The position numbers and the translations under genes were made by a program. Positions 1 to 10,487 of a DNA stretch of 64,000 nt are shown in pieces (within the stretch, counting starts at the first letter, position 1; each line of letters opens with the position of its first letter). The stretch lies in assembly GCA_902805475.1 (NCBI GenBank), contig CADCSX010000001.1, positions 186,001-250,000 on the forward strand, in the 5' to 3' direction. The notes beneath the pieces are model-generated. The model was not told where the DNA came from, did not search any database, and saw nothing but the letters and a program-made list of their open reading frames with translations. This DNA is from Entonaema liquescens (Eukaryota; Ascomycota; Sordariomycetes; Xylariales; Xylariaceae).

Positions 1-2236
1 GTCATATGTGTCCAGGATCAACCCCCATTGGTATCTCCAGCACCAAATTCTTAGTAAACGTAACAAGTAATTGTATGTTGCCAGTCACAATCACTTTGAA
101 GTATATAAGTAGTTACATGGAGTAAATCTGTACTTATACATCCTACTGCAAGTAATCGCCCCCAGGGAGCAATACATGTACCTTGAAATACGTAGTTTTT
201 CTTTTTGGACCGTAGAACCTAAGCTACATGATTAGCTATTTGATGCCTATACCGGCATATGCCCCAAGTTACCCGTGTCCGATATCGTATGATCATACTA
301 ATATGAACGAGTTGTGATCTTTAGAGAAGTCCTTTCTTCTGGCACCTTCTTAAGCCGGAAGAAAAAAACAGATTACAAAATTATTGAATACTTTTTAAAG
401 ACACTCTTTAACGAGTCTTTAGATCAAATATCACTATATGATATCTCTTTAGCCACTACGAAGTCGCAGATCGCTACTGCTTCTGTTGTAGTGTTCCTTT
501 TCCCAGCACAAGAAAAGGGATTGATCTATACTCAGGTAATAACACCACATGCCCGCTACAACCGCATAGTTTCTCATACACCGAATTTGGCAAAGTACTT
601 CGAACTTTGTAGATATATTTCATACTGTCTGGAACACTGCCGGCTAAAATAAACCTGGATTGTCGTGGAAGAATCAATCCCATTGTTTAGAAGATCCAAT
701 ACATATATTTTCCGCATGACCAGAACATAAACGCGCGACTACTTGCGTTAAGATTTACGATATATTTCCGTAGGGTACTATTGATATCAAGCAGCTCGTC
801 ACATTCAATTTTCACCTAGCCGCTGTGCTCCATGAGGCTATCCACACGTACACACTACTTTGTGATACGACTGCCCCTTTTTATAAACACTACCTTCGAA
901 CCAGAATATATATTTTTCATCGTATATCAGAACTAAAGTCTAGGCTAATCCTAGCCGAGCCTCCTATAATAGAGAGCGTTCTGAAGCCAAATCGGGGTGG
1001 GTTTGCCTTGCGGGCCTAAAATATAGTTTGTTTACCACTGCTGTGGTATATATTGATGGTCTTAACTTATGGTCTTGAAGCTTGCGGCTTAATTTAACTC
1101 AACACGGGGCAGCTCACTAGCTTGACTTAAGGATGGTTACGGGCCTAACCCTAGAATGGTGGTCTTGTTTGATATGCTAGTACTAGATTCATCTACGTGG
1201 CGAAACACCCGATTCGGGCGCAGAGCAGTAACTATATATTGTATTTTAGTACGACACCAGCTGGTACAGGAGACACCGCCTCGCAAGAGCATTTCCGGTC
1301 GGTCATATGACTAGTCCGAGCTATATCAGACCGTCGTAACTCGCGGAAATGACTGAGCTGGGTCCGGAGACCTGGCATAAGGTACGTGCTAACTCCCCGG
1401 GTGACCGGACCTCTAGAATTAGACCGATAAGTCAGAATAGGGGGGCCTTCCGCTATAGAGGCTGGTATCGAAACGGCTGCGATGCCCTTAGATGTCCTGA
1501 ACCGCATGTGCGTTACGCTAACAGAGTCGGCGAGTACTTCTTTGGTAGAGTACCCAGGTAATGTGTTTCCTGTTGTCATATTAATTATTAACAAGGCAAG
1601 GTCAAAGTGTCAATCACTAATTAATATTGGTTAAAATGATTATAAAAGAGTGTTAGTTAAGATTAGATTGAATATTGCTTGACTAAATAGTCTGCTATTG
1701 AAGAGAATATGGTGTAAATGGTATCTTAAAGGACATGTATACATGTGCCGCATAGACCAACCTATGACCCCTGAATATCATCTTAAAATATCAACTTGTT
1801 AATAGATATTTGTTGTAAATAACGTGTTGTGTCATCCCATCAAGGCTCGTGCGGAATGTTCATATCATACCAGTAACACCAGACTCGCATCATGCCTACG
1901 TAAGCTATGGATTTATGGGCATATATATAGGAGAAATCACGTCGAATTAGTATTAATAGCACATTGAAACAACATACGACACATGAGCAATAGATTGGTT
2001 GGCGGGATGAAGTAATCAATTATTTACATTAATTAAGTTAGCATTAAATGTTGCGCAAGAGGGCTCAAGCTTCTCAAGGCGATTCGTAGCCTTGAAGTTG
2101 GCACTCCTCTTGCACATCGTAGAAGAGTTATAAATATAATCGTATTCTGCGTGAATATAATCGCTTCATTCCCTGTTCTGTTGGTCCGCTTGATAGCGTG
2201 ACCTCCATCACCTCGTTATTAATATCCAGGCCCAAT
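1..2236. other. Intergenic, no supported gene
   Basis: Left edge of the window. Open frames here (for example 314-652 plus and 1232-1594 minus) are short, have no recognisable motifs and mostly lack a good ATG context. About 1,230-1,560 is richer in G+C than its surroundings and could be a decayed coding relic, but nothing identifies it. Confidence 0.5.
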
Positions 2237-3535
2237 TTAGAAGAGGCCGAAGAAGACGGCGGCGAAGACGATCAGAGCACCAGTAGCGCTTGATCCCACG
2301 ATAGCCGCACCGGCAGTAGGGATGGCGGTGGGAGCCGGGTAGGTCGAAGAGGCCTCGCCGGTAGGGTATGCAGCAGTCTGGCTGGTCTGGCTAGGGACAG
2401 TGAAAGTCGTGTTGCCGTAGATGGTGGATAGAGTGGCGGGGCCAGTAGATAGAGGAGGATAGGTAGGAGCGGGCTGGCTAGGAGTCTCAGCCGGGTAAGT
2501 GGGAGCAGGCTGGCTGTTGCCCTGAGTAGGGTACTCAGGGGTCGCTGCAGGAGAAGAAGGAGTCTCGGCAGGATAAGACGGGCTGCCGGCGGGAGAAGAG
2601 GGTGATCCCGCGGGGTACGAAGGAGTCTCTGCGGGATAAGAGGCAGCCGGTTGGCTGTTGTCCTGGGTAGGGTACTTGGGGGTCTCAGCAGGAGAGGAAG
2701 GAGTCTCAACAGGGTAAGACGGGCTTCCAGCGGGAGAAGAAGGAGACCCAGCAGGGTACGAGGGAGTCTCGGCGGGGTAGGTTGCCGAGGGATAGAGAAC
2801 AACGACAGTGGTGGTGGATCCAACCGGGCAGTTGGTGACGCTGGCAGCACACGAGGTGATCGTGGAGACCACGGTTGTGTACCTGGTCAAGGTCGAGTCA
2901 CCGGGGTAAGAGTTGATGCCGGTGGTCGGGTAACCGGGGACAGAAGCACTCTCAGACTCGACGGGGTAACCGGGAGCCGGGGCAGTCTGAGAACCAGTAG
3001 GGTAAGCAGCGGAAGAACCGTTCTCGGACCCTGTAGGATAAACAGGGACAGGGGCACTCTCCGATCCTGTAGGGTAAACCGGGACAGAAGCGCTCTCAGA
3101 ACCGGTGGGGTAAACGGGGGCGGGGGCGCTCTGAGACCCAGTAGGGTAGACAGGGTAAGGGTTTCCTTCAGACTGGCTGCCAGTGGGATAAGAGACAGCA
3201 GGCACGCTTAGGGTCGGGTAACCAGTGCCGAAAGAGATGGTTGGGTAGCCAGTGACGACAGAGGACTCAGACTCAGTCTCCGGGGGGCACTCATCCTCCT
3301 CGGAGCTGGTCGATGAGGAAACCGGGTATCCAGCTGAGGTAGAGGGGGTGATGGCGGGGTACCCGCCGGCAGAAGAAGAGCCGGTTGGGTAAGGAGCCGA
3401 GGTAGCGCTGTAGGACTCGGTCTCAGACTCGGGGGGACAATCGTCCTCCTCGGGGTACGAGGTCGTAGCATAGTTGGCGTTCACCGAAGCGACCAGCAGG
3501 GCGCCGGCGCTAGCATACTTCAAAAGACGAACCAT
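2237..3535 (-). CDS. Repeat-rich GPI-anchored cell wall protein
   Basis: Single-exon gene for 432 residues, ATG at 3535. Residues 1-20 are a signal peptide (basic start, hydrophobic core, ending Ala-Asn). The last ~23 residues are a hydrophobic tail after small residues (Gly-Ala-Ala), typical of a GPI-attachment signal. Between them the protein is Ser/Thr/Pro/Tyr-rich and built of repeats: two acidic CPPE segments (~31-45 and 80-92), a run of YPTGSxS-type units (~117-190), and two 47-residue near-identical units (253-299 and 300-346) full of YPAETPS/SPAGSPS. A TTVVSTITSCAASVTNCP motif at ~220-237 is shared with known fungal wall proteins. Inferred role: heavily O-glycosylated structural wall or adhesion protein. 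No enzyme domain is seen. Confidence 0.85.
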   Translation of the reverse strand: MVRLLKYASAGALLVASVNANYATTSYPEEDDCPPESETESYSATSAPYPTGSSSAGGYPAITPSTSAGYPVSSSTSSEEDECPPETESESSVVTGYPTISFGTGYPTLSVPAVSYPTGSQSEGNPYPVYPTGSQSAPAPVYPTGSESASVPVYPTGSESAPVPVYPTGSENGSSAAYPTGSQTAPAPGYPVESESASVPGYPTTGINSYPGDSTLTRYTTVVSTITSCAASVTNCPVGSTTTVVVLYPSATYPAETPSYPAGSPSSPAGSPSYPVETPSSPAETPKYPTQDNSQPAASYPAETPSYPAGSPSSPAGSPSYPAETPSSPAATPEYPTQGNSQPAPTYPAETPSQPAPTYPPLSTGPATLSTIYGNTTFTVPSQTSQTAAYPTGEASSTYPAPTAIPTAGAAIVGSSATGALIVFAAVFFGLF

Positions 3536-3720
3536 CTTGACTGACTAATTTTCTTCTTCACGTACAAGCGAATGACTGAAGTTGGACCGATCAAGCGACT
3601 GAAATGCTCACAAAACGAGAGGAGAGAGCAATAATCTGGTGTGATAGGAGAGAAAGAAGAAACCTGAACAAGTGCGGGTTGGACGACATCCGCTTTTAAA
3701 AGAAAAGTATTACTAGAGTC
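3536..3720 (-). promoter_or_regulatory. Probable core promoter and pyrimidine-rich leader of the wall protein gene
   Basis: Read on the minus strand, a TATA-like TTTTAAAAG lies at 3693-3702, about 160 nt before the ATG. It is followed by a C/T-rich leader (TTTCTTCTTTCTCTCC and similar runs). This layout is common in strongly expressed filamentous-fungal genes; the start site itself cannot be fixed from sequence alone. Confidence 0.4.
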
Positions 3721-5196
3721 CCGGATTCAGCTGTCATGTTCTTTCATGCTGTTTCCGATAGCCTGGTTCGCTTGCCAAGGCCCCTCTTCGCGTGTCCCTC
3801 TTTCGGACGATTGCAGTTAGAATAGAACATGCAGGGATTGGCAATGCAGACATGGCCAATGTAAATCTCGGTTGGGCCTGGACCGCAAGAGACAGTCTCC
3901 ATGAGGCGTAATATGCAGGCACCGGTCAGTACGATGATGAAAGAAACCCGATGTATTACATGTCACCTAGTCGGGTAAGTCGGGCAAGTCAAGCTAAGAA
4001 CCTGGTCTCGCCAGATCCTTTGATCTAGAAGAAAAAGGAAAGCCCGCATTTGTGGAATAGTATGCTCCTACAGTGTTTTCTTATTGGCGGAATAGTAGTT
4101 GAACTAGTTGGACATCCAACGCCGCTCAAGCCCGCCTCGCGCTATTGGCATTAATCTCCTTGGCTCAACAGGCTTCCCCTCCAGATTCGGAGAGCCACAG
4201 TCTCGGTACATCAATAAGTTGGGGGTTCAAGAGTGATAAACAGCTCGGAGAAGGTTTGGCCAGTAGTACATATTATCCTATTGCTAGGAAAAAAAAGAAT
4301 TAATACACACGAAAAAAAAAACTCATTTAAGACATACACATCGGTGTCTGGTGAAGCTTCTTGAAAATCCAGATCTCTATCAGATGGGTGGCCCCATTCG
4401 ATGTCGCGATCTCTACTTGGAAATCTCATTTATTACCCCTGGCTAATGCAAGCCTTTTTTAGTCAACACACATTTGAATCTCGTCATGGCTTATCTAGTA
4501 AACCGTACGAGTAGCTGACGGACCTGGGTTAGTGCTAGACGTGGGGAAGATAGATCGAAGCCCGACGCTCAATTTCGCTAATAGCCCGACGCCAACTTCA
4601 AGCTGAGAAAATAATAGCGCCCTAATGGTGGGGAGACAGCATCGATTAACGTTAGTACTGGTGTTATCTTTTGACCGGCTGTTAGAAGTGGCGGAAGACC
4701 ACATGAGAAGGCTAAGAGAGTTATCCCATTTCACATAAATACGGAGCTGCGGGTACAAGCCTCGGGATCTGACAGGCCTCAACTAGGAGCGTGATAGGCT
4801 ATAGGCAGTGGAAAGGCACACTGTTGTATACAGTAGGCGACTTGTTAAGCTGGAAATTTGAAAATGCAGGGTTATAGGTAGGAGACAAAGGAAGAAGACT
4901 CGACTAAAACACGTCATAAGAAAAAGGAAGAAAAAAGAAAAAGCACCGAGTAAAATAAGCTGTCTCATACCTATCTTGTTGATCAGACATGATACACCGA
5001 GTCGATTTTATCAGTCGCGATTGTAATTCCTATTATGGCTAGTCCAGATATAAGTTAAAGCATGAGTTGGTAAAGCTACAGTCGAAATTCCAGATTAACA
5101 AAAGCGGACGTGGCGTTTTACCTGAACAAAGCTTGCAACAATAACACAATAACGCTTTGGGCAACTCCCCCCCTTTCCTAAACATTTGTTCATTGT
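3721..5196. other. Intergenic, no supported gene
   Basis: Contains only short frames (4211-4429, 4495-4782 and 4783-4968, all minus) without motifs. The 4783-4968 frame begins with a hydrophobic run that resembles a signal peptide, but it is just A/T-rich DNA read as Phe/Leu. Nothing else seen. Confidence 0.5.
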
Positions 5197-6891
5197 TCAT
5201 ATCGTAATTTGGGTAACAAGAGCAGAGACAACTCCCATGGATGGAGTGCCGAGGGCAAAATTGTCATTGGTGACGTAGAAATCTTCTGCCTTTGTTTCGG
5301 GGAACTTGAATTCGAAGCGCTGCACCATGTTGCCAAGCAGTAAGTAAATTTCAGCCCAGGCAAGACTAAATCAAGATGTCAGTCTGCGCAATTTGCGATG
5401 GACCGTAGCGGGTGAGGGTACTTACTACATTCCAACGCAATTACGCTTTCCTTTTCCGAAAGGCACAAAGGTCCTGTTACCTAGCTACCATGGGTTGGGA
5501 TCCATGAATCGATCTGGGTTGAAGTGCTTGGGCTCCGGATATTCTTCGTTCTGATGAAGCAAGTGCAAGGTCATCCCGACGGGTGTGCCGGCTGGTATCC
5601 GCCAGTTGGCGTAAATGAGGTCCTTATCCTGGGCGATACGAGCACTGCGAGTGGCTATGGCTGGAGCCAGGCGCATGGCTTCCATGATGATGGCAGTCGA
5701 GTAAGGAAGCTTCTCGAGTGTCTTTCAGTTAAGGTCAGGGGCAGAAGCAAGCTCGGCCCGCAGCTTCTGGAGGATCCGGGGTCACTATAGATGTGGAAGG
5801 CTGCGATTCGTATGACAGCGGCCGTTGTCTCGAAGCCAGCGCCTGTTGTGGTAGACATTTCCTCAAAGACTCGTTCAAATGACTTCTCTTGGGGTGGAAG
5901 TTTGGACTGCATGATTTCATGGACCAATGTGCGTGGGCCATTGTCATCTGGAGATACTGCCGCCTCCATGAAGTCCTTGGTATCATTCATGGAAATCTAT
6001 ACACGCGCGCGCACACACATTACGTGTTAGCTTGTTGAGCAAATCATGAATCCTGCCAATTGGAGCTTACTATCATGAAGCGGAAGAACTCTTTCATGAT
6101 GGGATCGGAGACTGCCGTAATCCACTGTGGCGGGATGGATCGCATGAAGGGACCGAAGAAGCGTATAAACTTAGTGGTACGCCACAAAAGACCACCAGCC
6201 TGAGCGGCGACCACCATGCCCGCATCAAAGTCCTCCTTTCCAAGATCATTGTAGTGTTTCCCGAATATATACTCGTTGACTACATCCCGCACAAAGGCAG
6301 TAAATGCGGCGCCGAGGTCTACGGTCTTCTGAGATGCGGCAAAGTCCGACAGTCTGTCGAAAAGCGCTTGGACATGTCTCATTATCATATCCTGCTGATT
6401 CGATACCTTGACCTTGGAGAAGAAGGGACTCAGTGGCAGACGACGGTTCTTGTGGAGAGTGTGACCAGCCGTCCAGATAGTGGCGCCTTTGGTTGCGAAG
6501 GCGTCAACCGACCAGTCGTACTTATGCCATACTCCTTCCTGGCGGCTGTAGAGAGTGTCGAAGAAAGCTGCATCATTTACGTGAAGCTCGTAAGGGCTGA
6601 TTCGAATTATTGGGCCTGCTCCAGATGCGTATGATTAATAACGGCGTGGCACCCCGGGGCTAGTTTTTCCTTACCGTACTATTTATGAAGTTCTGCTATT
6701 TTGAAGGTATACTGGCCGCTCTGGTAAAGATCGTAGCAGCCCTCGTATAGTCGCGTCACGGCCGCGAGTTTGGGACCGGGGCATCGGGCTAGGGGGTGTA
6801 GATATAGTCGGTATATAGTAAGTGTCACATAGTAGAGGACGACAGTAGCAACGATGCTTTGCCACAAGATCAAGCTAGAGAAAGCTTCCAT
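5197..6891 (-). pseudogene. Cytochrome P450 monooxygenase pseudogene
   Basis: Four exons can be traced: 6891-6675, 6615-6071, 5996-5426 and 5365-5197, with intact GT/AG borders, giving 1,502 nt, one base short of 501 codons. Visible P450 parts: N-terminal membrane anchor (residues ~10-28) and PGPK; the I-helix AGFETT; the ExxR motif (EAMR); HFNPDRF; and the haem loop FGKGKRNCVG. It is broken four times: TAG at 6679-6681 just before the first intron, a one-base frameshift near 5775-5781, TGA at 5725-5727 and TAG at 5485-5487 before the haem loop. Both TAG codons could come from CAG by the C-to-T change typical of RIP. The subfamily is uncertain; the C-terminal part resembles proteins annotated as trichodiene-oxygenase-like. 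No biosynthetic partner genes lie beside it. Confidence 0.88.
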
Positions 6892-8066
6892 AGCGGCGAC
6901 AGTAGAATGTTGAGTTTACGCGATAGTGGTTAGAAACTTTACGCTGTGCGGGGGACGGGAGCTTTGTGAGTACCCATTTCTTTTTCTCTCCAATGATCTA
7001 CGACTAGCTGTTGGTTAGAGTACGGCACAGCTAGCCTTGCAGGCTCCTAGTCCCACGCAGTCCTTGCGTGGAACGGCTGGACATAGGAGGTTGATTCACT
7101 AACAACCAACCGTCTGAAAGGATCCAGCAGACCACTAGTTCTGAAGCAAGGGAAGAAATGCAGGTTGGATGGAATAAAGATCCATAAAGAACGTATCGTC
7201 CAGACCCTGAGGTGCTGCTATCAAACGAGACGTTGGTGACAATTCCAGGAAATGAGCATTATCATTCCAATAGCTGTAGTTGGCACGGTTTTTCCTGCCC
7301 TGGGAAGCGAACTCTATTCGGTACTGCAGCTAGGAAGTTCGACTGGGGATTGGGCCATGCCGGTGGCAAGTTGCTCTTCCCCAACAGCGGCTTGGATGAT
7401 ATGATGGTCTTCGCGCGGTGACTAGGAATGGCTTCTTCGTGTGGTTCAAACGATGCGCTCATTGACGTACTAGTGACATGCAGAGTCTTGACCCGATACT
7501 TGCTAGAATTTGGAAGCTGACCCTCGTCATCTTCATCCAATCACTAGGTCCAGCTATCATTTTAGTTGTGTGCAATGTGATTTTTAGCTTATAATCTCAG
7601 CTATAAGACAAGGCGCCGCGCACCGCTGCGGCAACAGTCACCCAGGCAGGGGCTACAAGCTTTCATGCCATCATACAGCGTGATGATCGCCCCGAGGTCC
7701 ATGCCGCTTATGCTGTTAGTGTCGACCGAGCTTTTCGTCGCTGCAGTAGCCACCACATGCATTGTTGTGTTATGAGGTACAGATTGGCATGGTGTAAGAA
7801 CAGAAAGCAATTAAGTGGAAGACGGGGCCATCCACTCTGATAAGCATGAGGAGTTGACGTAGACCATACGCTACCTCATCAGTCTTTGGTTTCTGTTTCA
7901 TGGTGTCCCAAGCTGAAACTTTGAAGGGCCATGATAGAGTTTGTACCCAATAGATGGAATTGACTTTGAAGAAACGTTCATTCCCGGCTTGATATACAAT
8001 GCACATGGTGAAATCTAGTCGGGCGCGGATGGGATTTTCGACGGTGGGTCGTCCTCGATGATATTA
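6892..8066. other. Intergenic, no supported gene
   Basis: Lies between the P450 relic start and the 3' end of the homocysteine methyltransferase gene. Short frames at 7212-7421, 7262-7540, 7601-7810 and 7770-8006 show no motifs and no splice structure that joins them. Confidence 0.5.
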
Positions 8067-9210
8067 TCATGCGTCACAAATAATGGTACGAAGTCTCCTG
8101 ATATTATCATGGCTTGCTTTGCAACAACCACCAACCACGATGGATTTCCAGCACTGCTGATTCCGCGCGCGAATGACCACATCAGCAACTTGGTGTTCCC
8201 ACGAGGACTACAGTAAGTGTTATGTTTAGCCCCCTTGCTCAAGACTAAAGAATCATACTTATGACGGCACTTACCATAGGGAGTGGCTGACTACCTGTTG
8301 GTTGATGCCAGGTTTTTGTTTTAGTGTCGTATACTTCGCCGTTGGTTCCGTCAGGATAAAGAACTAGGCTAGGTTGCGCTCGAAGTTTGCCAGCACTTGC
8401 CAATCTGGAAACTGCATTTTCGTACATTCGAACCAGCTCGGCGACTTTCGCTATTTTTGTGCAGTTAATGCCAATTCCCCACGGGGTAGTATCCGAATAG
8501 TCCGAGCTTAAGAGCGCATCGACCACTTGATCAACGGAACTGCCATCGGGGAGAGTATAGCTTTCGCCGGGAAAGACACAAGATATCCAAAATGGAACAT
8601 CTCCGCGAAGAAGGGAGGGTTCATTTAAATCACTTGACGTTACACTCATAAAGAGCTTTCTGATGGCCTTAATCTCGTCCAGTCTTGGAACGGTCTCAAA
8701 TGCAATGAATCCAATCCGGGACCCAAGATGTTCTATCCGATCAAATAAGTGAAAACGATCCTGATGCCAATCGAGAAGCTTGTCTATCGAATCGTGCTCC
8801 GCGTCATATTTACCACTATATTCTTGACTTGGAACCATGGTTGCTCCATATGGCCCGATGCTAAGAGAAATTTGAGCACCAGGTGCCTTGGCTTCCTCTG
8901 CAATGGAAACAGCAAGATTCAAGAAAGGTAGAATTTCACCACGGCCGATACCTCGCGGATAACTAGGGGTCCTAGTTCGTGCGAATGCCTCAATGGATAC
9001 TTGATACGTTGCCGTGAGCAATACATCAACAGGAACACTGCCGAAATCTGCCTGGCACGCACGGAGGGTCTCGGGATCGCTAATCAGAAGATGAGACGAC
9101 CATAATGGAGTGTTTTCATCGAATTTTACTCCGTAATTGTCCTCGAGGGATGTTCCCAACCCTCCATCGAGGAACAAAACAGGGGCAGATTCGTCCAGGG
9201 TTCGAGTCAT
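8067..9210 (-). CDS. Homocysteine S-methyltransferase
   Basis: Two exons, 9210-8275 and 8207-8067, joined across an intron with GTAAGT donor and CTGTAG acceptor, give 358 residues. The enzyme transfers a methyl group from S-methylmethionine or S-adenosylmethionine to homocysteine to make methionine in the cytosol (yeast Mht1/Sam4 family). Family marks: FLDGGLGTSLE at 13-23, LLTATYQVS at 64-72, FETVP in mid-protein, GINCTK with zinc ligand Cys250, and GGCC with zinc ligands Cys340 and Cys341. The GGCC motif is in the second exon, so a model that stops at the first in-frame stop (8245) would lose the active site. Length fits the family. It is divergent from the C2/DUF1769 gene across a 1.3-kb spacer. 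Confidence 0.93.
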
Positions 9211-10487
9211 TACCTCGTTGACTTTCGTGCAAAACTCTTACCATAGATTAGGGATATGAGTAGGTAGATATGGTTATATATATATATGTATAACGTTCGA
9301 AATCAAAGCAGGGTAAGCTGAGAAGAGAAATTGTTCCACGATTGGACGATGTCAGCGAAGATTAAGCAGCGAATAGGCTAATCAATAAAGAATTCCGTAC
9401 TTAGATGTAATAAAGCTGACAATATTCATATGGGAGTAAGACGCGTGGTAATACGCGTATAATGTAGATACCAGGTGTGTTATGTCCAGGATTGTCCCTA
9501 ATCTAATCAAACAAATAGCAATGATTCGGGATGATGCTAAAGAGCTAAAGCCGGGACCGGGTCAATTTGATAAGAGATCGGAAGATCGGCATCGTGGTGG
9601 GTAGGTGCTTGGCCTCATATGGGCACCCGCAGCCCTGGAAGCGGAACCAACACAAGGGAACAGCCACATGGAAGCAGCTGAATGTAATTGAACTTTCGGA
9701 GAGGATAAACGGGGCATCCGGTACTAAACAGGCGCTTTCCACGGAATATTACCCAATGAATTGATCTGATTCGTGTTAAGCTTCCGCTAAGCTTTTAGTT
9801 ATCCGTTAACTTATGACGTTACATCCATTTTCACAGCCACACGGAGCCATGTACAACTCCGATACATGGGTACATGTCAGATGCTGATGGACAGAACCCA
9901 ACCGGCAAAGCGGCATTACTGCAATAACCCAGAGAGAGAAAAAAAGACATTTGATATGCAGTCGCGCAGATGAATTGACTTTTTTCCAATTCCATCTCCT
10001 CTTTCTCTCCAATTGCCGCCATCAACAATTAAAACATTTGGAGTTTTAACATTTATACGTTTTGCTATCAGGCACCATCTTCCATCGCGATAATTGTCTA
10101 TCATTGCCAAGCCTTACTAGGAAGGTGATGTGACCCAGAAATAAGCTCCCTTTTTCTTCTTTCTTTTTTTTTTTTTTCTTATTTATCAGTTCCTTACCCT
10201 TTGTCATTCGAGTCCCTATCGCTCCCCCTTGTGTGGAGAAGCGCGAGCCCACCACCATCACCTATACCAAGCAATTCTCCAAACTTGCGACCGCCTTGGC
10301 ATTCATCATCACCCGTACTTTTCGGGAGTTCGAACCGTAACAAGGATTTTGCAAACTTAACAAGTAGGACTGTTTTGTCCGCGCTTGCCCCTATTTTCGG
10401 AGCTAGCAGGCGGACCGACAGATATTAGCGCACTTGATATCATTTGTTAATCAGCGATTCTTTTGCCCGACATCCCGACATCCCGAC
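9211..10487. promoter_or_regulatory. Shared upstream region of two divergent genes
   Basis: Separates the start of the homocysteine methyltransferase gene (minus) from that of the C2/DUF1769 gene (plus). The 340 nt before the plus-strand ATG hold a long pyrimidine run (about 10,150-10,180, TTCTTCTTTC followed by poly-T) and a C/T-rich leader. Near the minus-strand start is a TATATATATATATG stretch at ~9,279-9,291. No specific operator is recognised. Confidence 0.4.

Noticed and set aside
1232..1594. 120-aa minus frame in a GC-richer patch
   Set aside because: No motif and an opposite-strand frame is equally open; at most a relic.
2651..3211. 186-aa plus-strand frame opposite the GPI wall protein gene
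   Set aside because: Shadow of the repeat-rich minus-strand gene; Arg/Gly/Ser-rich reading of the complementary repeats.
4495..4968. Two adjacent minus frames, the second with a hydrophobic start
   Set aside because: No motifs, no joining intron, and the hydrophobic run is simple A/T-rich DNA.
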